Shown here piece after piece: positions 45,825-53,511 of a stretch of DNA of 64,000 nucleotides. The stretch covers positions 62,001 to 126,000 of the forward strand of contig CACZUR010000009.1 in the NCBI GenBank assembly GCA_902784435.1. Reading direction: 5' to 3'. A model generated the notes under the pieces. That model searched no databases, was not told the DNA's origin, and saw only the letters and a program-made list of their open reading frames with translations. Source of the DNA: an uncultured Bacteroidia bacterium. GTDB lineage: Bacteria > Bacteroidota > Bacteroidia > Bacteroidales > UBA932. Position numbers and translations under genes: made by a program. The first letter of the stretch is position 1. Each line of letters starts with the position of its first letter.

Positions 45825-46190
45825 TTAATGGCCCAGACGGGTCTTGGGCAGCATACCGCGCACAGACTTGCGGATGAGTTCCTCGGGTCTTTTTGCAAGG
45901 ATTTCACGGGGCGTGGTGAAGCGCTGACCACCGGGATAGCCGGTGTAGCGGGTGTAGACGCGGTCCGTCATCTTCTTGCCGGTGAGACGAATCTTTTCGG
46001 CGTTGATGATGACGACGTTGTCGCCACAGTCCACGTGCGGGGTGTAGCCGGCCTTGTTCTTGCCACGCAGCACCAGGGCCACGCGGGAAGCCAGGCGACC
46101 GAGCACCAGGTCCGTTGCATCAATGAGGATCCACTCTTTGTTCACAGTTGCCTTGTTCAGGGAGACTGTTTTGTAGCTAAGTGTGTCCAC
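45825..46190 (-). CDS. rplM: 50S ribosomal protein L13, C-terminally short
   Basis: L13 binds 23S rRNA early in assembly. The protein begins at GTG 46190 with MDTLSYKTVSLNKATVNKEW and has the family blocks GRLASRVALVLRGKNKAGYTPHVDCGD and GMLPKTRLG, but stops one residue after GMLPKTRLG at position 121. Normal L13 (142-155 residues) continues with about 27-30 further residues (a helix and the YAG.EH..AAQQP tail). Only 25 bases remain before rpsI, and no alternative frame restores the tail, so the end has been lost and not frameshifted. Confidence 0.93.
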   Translation of the reverse strand: MDTLSYKTVSLNKATVNKEWILIDATDLVLGRLASRVALVLRGKNKAGYTPHVDCGDNVVIINAEKIRLTGKKMTDRVYTRYTGYPGGQRFTTPREILAKRPEELIRKSVRGMLPKTRLGH

Positions 46191-46223
46191 TGTCTTGATT
46201 ATTAATGGTTTAACATAAAAATT

Positions 46224-46251
46224 GCGATCCCCCTACACTCAGAGGGACCGC
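46224..46251 (-). promoter_or_regulatory. Hairpin in the rplM leader
   Basis: On the minus strand GCGGTCCC pairs with GGGATCGC (one mismatch) around a 12-base loop, at the 5' end of the expected message, because the -7 element TACCTTTG (46251-46258) lies directly upstream. A ribosomal-protein leader class before L13 has been proposed for Bacteroidia; whether this hairpin belongs to it needs a covariance search. Confidence 0.5.
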
Positions 46252-46282
46252 AAAGGTAGCAATTATTTGGGAGAAAACCAAA
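46251..46282 (-). promoter_or_regulatory. Promoter of the rplM operon
   Basis: On the minus strand TACCTTTG (46251-46258) is preceded by TTTG about 20 bases upstream, close to the usual 19. The start codon of rplM is about 60 bases downstream of the -7 element. Confidence 0.65.
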
Positions 46283-46287
46283 TATTA

Positions 46288-48717
46288 TCAGTAAGGGAGG
46301 TTGCCATCTTCCCAGGTGATGGTGCCGTCTTCCAGCGCAGGAGCGTTACCGGATGCGCCGCCCGTCAGGGCCTTTTTGGCAGTCAGGGTAATGCCATTGC
46401 CGGAGTAGTCGGTGATCTGGTTTCCGCTGCCCTCGTTGAACTTCCAGTAGCCGATAAGCGCACTGTCCTCAACATCCGCCTCGTACATGAGACCGGAGAT
46501 CTCACCGGCCGCGATGGCGCGGTCATACACGCGGACATATGCAATGCTGCCGCTGAAATTGTGCTTATCGCTGCCGCTGCCGAAATAGAAGCGGAAAGGA
46601 TAGCCCCAGCAAGGATACGTTCCATCGTTCTTGGTCTTGCCGTCCATGTACACGGGGTGGTCCAGCGTAGCAGCGGATCCGGCTTCCTCACCATCCACAT
46701 AGAGGATAGCCTTATCGTTCTGGGTATAAGTGGCCACAACGTGATGCCATTCATTGGTGGTAATTGAAGCTCTCACGTGAGATTCCCCTACTTCGCCGCG
46801 GTTGTCAACCTCGCCGCCGTAGACGTAGTCAAGCTCGCCTCCGTCGATACGGAGGAGGAAGTTGGACTCGCTGCCGACGATATTCTGGCAACCGCCCGTT
46901 GATGTCACATAGACCCAGGCTTCGAGCGAACCTTCGTCCGAAGTGGCACGGCTGGCAGGGAGTTCGGCACGGAATACCACGTCTCCGAACTTGATGCGCT
47001 TGCCATCCACGGGTTCGGGGTCCGGGTCGGGATTGCTGCCGCCGTTGGGATCATAGTGGAAGATGGCGTAATTACCGTCATAGTCGCCGGAAGACACGCC
47101 GAACACAAAGGCATAGCGCTCGATGGTTTCGTCTTTGTCGTTCCAGGACATGGCCGAGAAGTCGGGAATGTCGGAAGAGGCATACCAGCTCAGGTTTTCC
47201 TCGTTCTGGCTGGCCACGGTCTTGAAATAGGTGGCCGGATCGCCGTTCACGTCGGCAGCACTCATCACCACGATCAGGTGGGAAGAAGAAGTGCAGGAAT
47301 TCAGGGTGAAGCCGAAGCACTCGTAATAACCGTAGTACAGGCCCATTCCCCATTCTCCAGCCCACTGGGAAGACATGTCCGTCCACACCATGGAACTGCC
47401 CGTGATGGTTACCTCCAGTTCGGAAACCACATCATTGAACCTGGCGATGAGTTTGGTGGTGCCGGCAGCGAGGGCCGATACCGTAAACTGGTTCGGATAC
47501 CACTGCGGATAGTAGGCCTCCACCTTGAGCATGGATTCATCTTCGGCTTCCAGGGAAATGGAACCGGTATCGGTGCAGTCTTCCGGCAGGAGGGCCAGTT
47601 TGACGCGCGTACTCTTGCCTTCCTTGATTTCCAGGGAAGTGACAGGGGCATAATCCCAACCGGACTGGCCCTGGAACTGGATACCGGTAGCATGTACCGG
47701 ATCCGGGGTACGTCCTTCGAACTCGTACACGGCATAGTCGCCGGTAAACTCGAAGGCCTCGTCATAGGAGAGCACATAGGCGACGGCCGGGCCCATGTCA
47801 GAGTAATTCTTGGAGAAACTTTCGCCCTTGGAGAAAAGGCTGGAGGGATCTTCACCGGCATCCTGACGCTCGGTCACCTGCTCGTAAACGCTGTTGGAGA
47901 CGGCCTCGATGCCTTCGAATTTCTCTTTGGGCACAACGTCAAAGTAGGCATATTCACCGTCGAAGGCGCCCACAGCCACTTCTACATGGGAACCGGAGAT
48001 GTTGCCGTTCCAGTCCTTGTCCCACTTGGGCGTGTCGGTAACCGTCCAGGCATCACCGCGGTCTACCAGCTGGATCTTGTCGGCCACGGTCACTTTCACG
48101 GTTGCGGAGAGTTCACCCTGCCTGGCCGTAACGATGGCTTCACCCATGGACTTGGCCTGGATGTAACCGTAGCTCACGACAGCCACATTCTCGTCGGAGG
48201 AGGACCATTCCAGGTTCAGCTGGTCGGTGGTGGCAATGCCGTCCTCACCGCTGCCGTCGGGCAGCAGGGAGGCTTTGATATTGGCGGCGCGGCCCACCAG
48301 GAGGGTCACTTCCGTCTTGTTCAGTTTGATTTCCGTGGCGGGAACCCGCTCGGCAAACACATTCACGAGCGAGGTGGCGGACACCCCGTCTACGGTGGCG
48401 GTGATGCGGGCCACACCTACGGAGAGCGTGGTCACGTTACCGCCGGCGTCTACCGTAGCGACGGACTCGTCAGACGAGGTCCAGGCTACGGTGCCGGCCT
48501 GGGCGTCTTCCGGATTCAGGACAGCCGACAGGCTCACGGCCTCGCCCACCACCACATAATTGGTCTTGGGCATAACCGTCAGGCCCTGAACGGGAACTGC
48601 CACCTGCTCCGGCATGGGCAACGGGTTGGTCCTGTTTTCCAACTCATCCACCTTGGTGCAGGAGAAGAAGGCCGTCATTGCCACGACGGTGGCAAAAATG
48701 GAAAATATCTTTTTCAT
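46288..48717 (-). CDS. Ig-like (BIG2) and LamG domain lipoprotein
   Basis: The 809-residue protein has a lipoprotein signal (TAFFSC, Cys20), two BIG2-type Ig-like domains (residues about 42-215, each with the WTSSDESVATVD or WSSSDENVAVVS motif and an alternating-strand end), a middle region without recognised domain (about 215-590, which may hold a further Ig-like repeat) and a C-terminal LamG/concanavalin-like domain (about 600-809, with EWHHVVATYTQNDKAILYVDG and IGYWKFNEGSGN). It is probably surface-exposed and binds carbohydrate. It is the last gene of the susCD locus; there is no clear terminator in the 97-bp gap to rplM. Confidence 0.8.
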   Translation of the reverse strand: MKKIFSIFATVVAMTAFFSCTKVDELENRTNPLPMPEQVAVPVQGLTVMPKTNYVVVGEAVSLSAVLNPEDAQAGTVAWTSSDESVATVDAGGNVTTLSVGVARITATVDGVSATSLVNVFAERVPATEIKLNKTEVTLLVGRAANIKASLLPDGSGEDGIATTDQLNLEWSSSDENVAVVSYGYIQAKSMGEAIVTARQGELSATVKVTVADKIQLVDRGDAWTVTDTPKWDKDWNGNISGSHVEVAVGAFDGEYAYFDVVPKEKFEGIEAVSNSVYEQVTERQDAGEDPSSLFSKGESFSKNYSDMGPAVAYVLSYDEAFEFTGDYAVYEFEGRTPDPVHATGIQFQGQSGWDYAPVTSLEIKEGKSTRVKLALLPEDCTDTGSISLEAEDESMLKVEAYYPQWYPNQFTVSALAAGTTKLIARFNDVVSELEVTITGSSMVWTDMSSQWAGEWGMGLYYGYYECFGFTLNSCTSSSHLIVVMSAADVNGDPATYFKTVASQNEENLSWYASSDIPDFSAMSWNDKDETIERYAFVFGVSSGDYDGNYAIFHYDPNGGSNPDPDPEPVDGKRIKFGDVVFRAELPASRATSDEGSLEAWVYVTSTGGCQNIVGSESNFLLRIDGGELDYVYGGEVDNRGEVGESHVRASITTNEWHHVVATYTQNDKAILYVDGEEAGSAATLDHPVYMDGKTKNDGTYPCWGYPFRFYFGSGSDKHNFSGSIAYVRVYDRAIAAGEISGLMYEADVEDSALIGYWKFNEGSGNQITDYSGNGITLTAKKALTGGASGNAPALEDGTITWEDGNLPY

Positions 48718-48730
48718 AAAACTTTATTGT

Positions 48731-49459
48731 CTAATAAATGTTTCCTCTGATTTGGAGCGGAGCAACTTCCACTCCGTCAACGGTAATTTGCAATGTTTCC
48801 GAAACAACGCTTCCACGGCGTTTCCACAGGGCATTGTATTGCCCATGCAGATCTTCGCGGGAATGCGGGCCGATGGTGGCGGGCGCATACAGCTTCACGC
48901 GGGAAGGAGCGCTCACCCCGATGACCATTTCCCGGTCCGTATCGTTGTAAAGGGGAATGGAGAACACAAAGTCTCCGAACGAATCCTTTACGAGTGCATT
49001 CACGGAGGTGTCGGTCCTCAGTCCCTGTCCCAGGTCTTCGGCATAGCGGATCCGGCCCTCGGAGAGGTCCCTGAGCACATACCCCGTCACGGAGACCGAA
49101 CTCAGGACGGTCTTGTCGCCGTCGCTGGTGACGACGGTAAGGTGACGGGTCTGCGGGCCGTACAGGCTGGCCGGGTCGAAGACCGCCTTCAGGACAGCCC
49201 TGGCCCCGGGCGGAAGCACGCGGGCAGATACCTCTCCGGTGAAACAGCCGCAGTTGGAATGGACCTCCAGGACGGTGACGGTTTTTCCGGAAACATTTTC
49301 AAAAGGATAACGGAGCGTAAGGGCACCGCTGTCAAAGCGTACCGTATCCATAGCCTGTTCCGGATGGGCGAAACAGACCAGACGGCCATCCTGGGCCCGG
49401 GCCGCCATAGAGGAGAAGCCTAGGCACAGAATCAGCGCTATGATACGGTTCTTTTCCAT
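48731..49459 (-). CDS. DUF1573 domain protein
   Basis: The 242-residue secreted protein (signal MEKNRIIALILCLGFSSMAARA, then QDG) has the DUF1573 pattern: FENVSGKTVTVLEVHSNCGCFTGEVS and LPPGARAVLKAVFDP, an Ig-like fold with the conserved NCGC. DUF1573 proteins are common near SusCD genes and are of unknown function. It starts one base inside the DUF1735 gene stop. Confidence 0.85.
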   Translation of the reverse strand: MEKNRIIALILCLGFSSMAARAQDGRLVCFAHPEQAMDTVRFDSGALTLRYPFENVSGKTVTVLEVHSNCGCFTGEVSARVLPPGARAVLKAVFDPASLYGPQTRHLTVVTSDGDKTVLSSVSVTGYVLRDLSEGRIRYAEDLGQGLRTDTSVNALVKDSFGDFVFSIPLYNDTDREMVIGVSAPSRVKLYAPATIGPHSREDLHGQYNALWKRRGSVVSETLQITVDGVEVAPLQIRGNIY

Positions 49460-50619
49460 TATTCAGGGCAACGGATATTGGCTTCGGTATAGCTGACGCT
49501 GCCGTGGGCATAACCGTCGAAACCGTTGCCGGTGAGGTCTTTGCCACGGTTGTCGGCATCCAGCTTCCAGTAACCCAGGAGCTTGTTTTCCTGCGCTTCC
49601 TTCACAGGGTCGGCGATGGAACACTGACCGTTGATGAGTTCGGTGGCGCTCAGGAGACGTCCCCATACGCGGGCCTCGCTCACCTGGCCGTTCAGATAAC
49701 GGCCTTTCTCGGACATGCCGATGGCGAACTTGGAGTTGTACACCTTACCCAGGTTGATTCCCTTGCCGCCCATGGGCGTAGAGCTGTCCAGGACACCGTT
49801 CACGTACAAGTCGCAGGTCTGCTTCACGCCGTCGGCCACCACGGCGATGTGATACCACTTGCCGGTGTCGAAGTGGGCCTTGGAAGTGATGGATACGCCC
49901 TGGCCGGCCAGCTGAAGCTGGTTGGGGTCGCAGGAAATGTCGCCGAAACGCAGGAGGAAGTTCTCCTCAACGCCGATAAGCGAAGAGATGAACGGGTTGG
50001 CTCCGGCCCAGCTGTTGGCCTTCACGCGGATTTCCATGGTGCAGACTTCCAGCTGCAGCCGGGGGTCGTTCACGGTAGAGGGCATCTCGAAGTAAGAACC
50101 GCCGGGCAGATTGGCCGCCGAAGCGTATACATAACCGCGGATGACCAGATAGGCATACTCCTGACCGGGCACGGTGGCCAGGGAAGAGTCGGAACCCGTG
50201 ATTTTGAGCGGGAGACAGTAGATGACGCCGTTCACGAAACCGTCGATGTCCACCTGGACGGTCACCGGTTCGGAAACAGCCTTTCCGGCCTTGATGACGG
50301 TGCTGTTTTTGGCGATGGTATAGTTGGCCTCGGGCAGGAGCCAGTAATTGGTCCCGTTGGCCTTGTTGAAGACGCCGAGCACAGCGGCGGAGTCGCGCAC
50401 CGGTTCAAAGTTCACGGTCACGTCCTGGTCTACCTTCACGGAAGAGGACAGGGAGAAAGTGACCGGGCCGGATTCTTCCAGGAAGGCGCCCACTTCACCG
50501 TTGGACGCAGCCTGGAAAGCCACGATACCGTTTTCGAACAGCTGCTCGGAGTACAGGATGCTCTTCTGGCAGGAGGCCAGGCAGGCAAGGGCGCAAAGCG
50601 CTATGATAATCTTTTTCAT
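49459..50619 (-). CDS. DUF1735 and LamG domain lipoprotein
   Basis: The 386-residue lipoprotein (ALACLASC, Cys17) has an N-terminal DUF1735 domain (about 30-160, with VNFEPVRDSAAVLGVFNKANGTNYWLLP) and a C-terminal LamG domain (about 165-386, with GKWYHIAVVADGVKQTCDLYVNG and LLGYWKLDADNRG). In known loci such proteins are surface glycan-binding components next to GH18 enzymes. The order susC-susD-GH18-DUF1735/LamG resembles host N-glycan loci of gut Bacteroides. Confidence 0.85.
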   Translation of the reverse strand: MKKIIIALCALACLASCQKSILYSEQLFENGIVAFQAASNGEVGAFLEESGPVTFSLSSSVKVDQDVTVNFEPVRDSAAVLGVFNKANGTNYWLLPEANYTIAKNSTVIKAGKAVSEPVTVQVDIDGFVNGVIYCLPLKITGSDSSLATVPGQEYAYLVIRGYVYASAANLPGGSYFEMPSTVNDPRLQLEVCTMEIRVKANSWAGANPFISSLIGVEENFLLRFGDISCDPNQLQLAGQGVSITSKAHFDTGKWYHIAVVADGVKQTCDLYVNGVLDSSTPMGGKGINLGKVYNSKFAIGMSEKGRYLNGQVSEARVWGRLLSATELINGQCSIADPVKEAQENKLLGYWKLDADNRGKDLTGNGFDGYAHGSVSYTEANIRCPE

Positions 50620-50634
50620 ACTCGTTGCTTGATA

Positions 50635-51891
50635 TTATTCGGCGGCGGTGCCGTTGTAGTATTCCACCTTGGACTGGGCACGGATGCCCATGATGTGATG
50701 CTGATAGCGCAGGGTCTTGCCCTTTTCCGCACCTTCGGCCTCCAGGCGCCAGTCACGCTGGCCATGGAAAGAAGCGAAACCGCCCTTGTGGCCATACTGC
50801 TGACCGCAGGTGGAAGGCTGGAAAGAAGCCATCTGCTCCAGGTTGTGGCACCCTTCGCTGTAAGTATCGCCCACATTCTCGGTGGTGATGATCTGGGCGG
50901 GTACCCAGCCTGCATCGGGATCCAGATTGCCGCCGAAGTCACTTTCGGTAGCGGGGCTGGCACCGCCCAGGCTGCCGTACTTCTGATAGATCCAGAAGTT
51001 GCACAGCGGAGCCAGGGATGCGTCACCGGCGCCCGAGTTGCGGTCGATGATCAGCAGCGTATTCTCTTTCCCGGACTTGGGGCCGATAAACTGGGACAGG
51101 TAGGCTACCATGGTGTTGAAGCAGGTGCCGCTGAGCGGGTCTCCCTCGGGTTCATAGTCCAGGTCATAGCCGTTCAGGCCATACTGCTCAATCTCGTCCA
51201 GCAGGACCTGGGAGGCATAGACGCACCATTCGGGCCAGGCGGGATTCTCCTCCTCCAGGGTGGCCACACCGTTGCCGGGGTTGGCCTGCATGTCGGCGCG
51301 GAGGGCATTGTTACCGGCGCTGAGGGCGGCCGATTCCAGCTCCTGCTCGGTCATTTTTCCGGAGATGACCCGGCCCATGTTCTCATACTTGTAGGCGTTG
51401 TAGGCCTTCATGAACGAAGGGATCTGGGCTTCCATGCCCCAGCGGGCATTCTCCAGGATACGGGTAATGCGGCAACCGACCACCTTCATTCCCTTCACTT
51501 CCTGGCAAGCCTTCATTTCTTGATAGTCCAGCGACCCCAGCTTGGGCGTACCGCCCCAGAGGTTGATGACGTCGATGGAGTCCGGGATGTCGGCAAAGCG
51601 GAAAGCCATGGAGCCGTAGTCGGCAAAGAAAATGTAGGAGATGCTGCGGGTAGAGATGCCCCTTTCGTCGAAGGCGGCCTTCTTCCACTCACGCAGGTTT
51701 TGATAGTACTCTTCGGATTCCAGCTTGTTCACGGTGCCGGTACCGGTGAGGTATTCGGCTACACCTTCTGCCCAGGCAGCCACTTCGTGAACGCCGGAAG
51801 TGCGCTCCACCGTCAGGGGTTTCACCTCCTGCCGGCAGGAGGCAAGCACGACGAGGGCGACGCCCCATGCAATATATAAAGTCTTTTTCAT
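50635..51891 (-). CDS. GH18-family lipoprotein, putative endo-beta-N-acetylglucosaminidase
   Basis: The lipoprotein of 418 residues (VVLASC lipobox) has a GH18 TIM-barrel with the motif GLNGYDLDYEPEG, matching DxxDxDxE with Asn in the first position; the two later Asp and the catalytic Glu are present, so activity is plausible. The strand before it is ISYIFFADYGSMAF. Enzymes of this type cleave the chitobiose core of N-glycans or bind it without cleavage. The ATG at 51891 is preferred over one two codons upstream. It lies between the susD-like and the DUF1735 genes. Confidence 0.82.
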   Translation of the reverse strand: MKKTLYIAWGVALVVLASCRQEVKPLTVERTSGVHEVAAWAEGVAEYLTGTGTVNKLESEEYYQNLREWKKAAFDERGISTRSISYIFFADYGSMAFRFADIPDSIDVINLWGGTPKLGSLDYQEMKACQEVKGMKVVGCRITRILENARWGMEAQIPSFMKAYNAYKYENMGRVISGKMTEQELESAALSAGNNALRADMQANPGNGVATLEEENPAWPEWCVYASQVLLDEIEQYGLNGYDLDYEPEGDPLSGTCFNTMVAYLSQFIGPKSGKENTLLIIDRNSGAGDASLAPLCNFWIYQKYGSLGGASPATESDFGGNLDPDAGWVPAQIITTENVGDTYSEGCHNLEQMASFQPSTCGQQYGHKGGFASFHGQRDWRLEAEGAEKGKTLRYQHHIMGIRAQSKVEYYNGTAAE

Positions 51892-51910
51892 AAGCATTTC
51901 TGTTTAAGGC

Positions 51911-53497
51911 TTATTTCTGGTCCCACCACAGACGGGTGCCGCCGTTGTCGCCGGCGCCTTCCTTGGCTTCGCTGTCCAGCAGGGTCACGGCTTCGGTCAC
52001 AGCGGCGTTGTTGGCCTTGTACTCGGAGTCGGGATAGATGATACGGCGGATCTGCTTATCCGTGTCGATGGTTCCCTGGGAACTGTTGGTGAGCGTAGGG
52101 ATGACCTTCGGATAACCGGTACGGCGGAATTCGGCCCAGGCCTCCATGCCCTCCGGGAATCCGGCGATGTACTTCTGGGTGATGATCTGCTCCAGGTGTC
52201 CCTCGAAGCTGCTCTGGCTGCTCCAGGCTATGGAAACGTCCGTCAGGTTGGTGCTGTAGCTGTTGCCGGCGGTGACCGGGTCCGTATAGCTGCCCACGGT
52301 GGCGGTGGTGCTCAGGTAATTGCCCACGCCTACCCCGCACAGCTCGAAGCTCTTTTTCACACCGGCCTCGTACATGGCGCGGGCCATGGCATCGTCGCCC
52401 TGGCGCAGGGCATGCTCGGCGCGGAGGAAGAAGCTCTCGGCTCCGGACATCCACTTGAGCGGGTCGTTGTTGGTGCAGTTGATCTTGGACAGCAGGCCGT
52501 TGGCGGCATATTTGTCATCTACCACGGCGCCCATACGCACGCCATGGTAATCACCGTCGGAACCCTTGGTGAAATAAACGGCGCGGCGAGGGTCGTTGTA
52601 GCTGTTCATGTAAGTGACGATGGTGGCGCCGGGTTTGGCATCGCCGTCGTTAAAGTTGTATTCGATGACGAAGATGGGATACTCCCAGGCTCCGGCACCC
52701 GGATGCAGGGCCGCGTCGGCCTCCAGGAAGCCTTCGGGGCAGGCCATGGCCTTGGCAGCCTCGGCCTGGTAGAGGGCCTCGTCGGCATAGGCTACGCGCA
52801 GGGCCAGGCGCAGGCGCAGGGTGTTGGCAAACTGGATCCACTTGGCCACGTCACCGTAGAACACGTTGTCGTAGTCGGCCATATAAGTGGCGGTGCCGCC
52901 GTTCAGCAGGCTTTCCAGGGCCTCGATACCCTTGTCCAGGTCGGCGAACATGGCGGGATAGACCTCCTGCTGCTTGTCGTAGGACAGGTGGATGGCACCG
53001 CTTCCCAGCTGGGAATACGGAATGGGGCCGTAAGCATCGGTCACGCGGTGCAGGGCGGCCACCTTCAGGATGTCACCCAGAGCCACGTCGGCGGGAGATT
53101 CCTCACGGAGTCTGTTCAATTCCGTCCAGGGAGCGATAGCGCGGACGAAAGCGTCCTCGAAAAGGGCTTTGGTCCAGCCGTCGGCTACCAGATTATACTC
53201 GTTGGTCTGGTGGAAGCCGGGATTGGAGGCCGCCTCGTAGTTGGAGAAAATGTTGCCGGTAAGGCCCTGGACCACCTGGTAGGAGGCAGAACCGTACTCA
53301 TTCTCACCGCGCTGGTAAGAAGGCAGCACATTGGCCATCATCTGGGCCACGTAAGAGCCGGTGCGGAGGTTGTCGTGCTCCAGCATCTGTTCCGTAGCCT
53401 GCTCGGGGTTTGTATTGCGGTTGTAGAAGTCTTTTACACAGGATTCGGTGCAGAAGACCAGGCTCGCGGTAACGAAAATCGTAAATATCTTTTTCAT
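51911..53497 (-). CDS. SusD/RagB-like outer membrane lipoprotein
   Basis: The 528-residue protein is the surface lid of a SusCD-type importer, of the SusD_2 subfamily. It has a lipoprotein signal (VFCTESC, Cys20), helical TPR-like repeats and the segments DAYGPIPYSQLG and WMSGAESFFLRAEHALRQGD typical of the family. It follows the susC-like gene by 14 bases, the usual order, and the pair works with TonB-dependent transport. Confidence 0.93.
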   Translation of the reverse strand: MKKIFTIFVTASLVFCTESCVKDFYNRNTNPEQATEQMLEHDNLRTGSYVAQMMANVLPSYQRGENEYGSASYQVVQGLTGNIFSNYEAASNPGFHQTNEYNLVADGWTKALFEDAFVRAIAPWTELNRLREESPADVALGDILKVAALHRVTDAYGPIPYSQLGSGAIHLSYDKQQEVYPAMFADLDKGIEALESLLNGGTATYMADYDNVFYGDVAKWIQFANTLRLRLALRVAYADEALYQAEAAKAMACPEGFLEADAALHPGAGAWEYPIFVIEYNFNDGDAKPGATIVTYMNSYNDPRRAVYFTKGSDGDYHGVRMGAVVDDKYAANGLLSKINCTNNDPLKWMSGAESFFLRAEHALRQGDDAMARAMYEAGVKKSFELCGVGVGNYLSTTATVGSYTDPVTAGNSYSTNLTDVSIAWSSQSSFEGHLEQIITQKYIAGFPEGMEAWAEFRRTGYPKVIPTLTNSSQGTIDTDKQIRRIIYPDSEYKANNAAVTEAVTLLDSEAKEGAGDNGGTRLWWDQK

Positions 53498-53511
53498 GGT
53501 ATCCGGTCTCC

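Noticed and set aside
45800..45850. Frameshift in rplM hiding the normal C-terminus
   Set aside because: The next frame after GMLPKTRLG gives only AIKFNEI and a stop, unlike the L13 tail, and there is no room before rpsI.
46258..46290. Terminator of the susC locus from ATTTGG/CCAAAT near 46270
   Set aside because: Only six weak pairs, no T-run, and it overlaps the rplM promoter.
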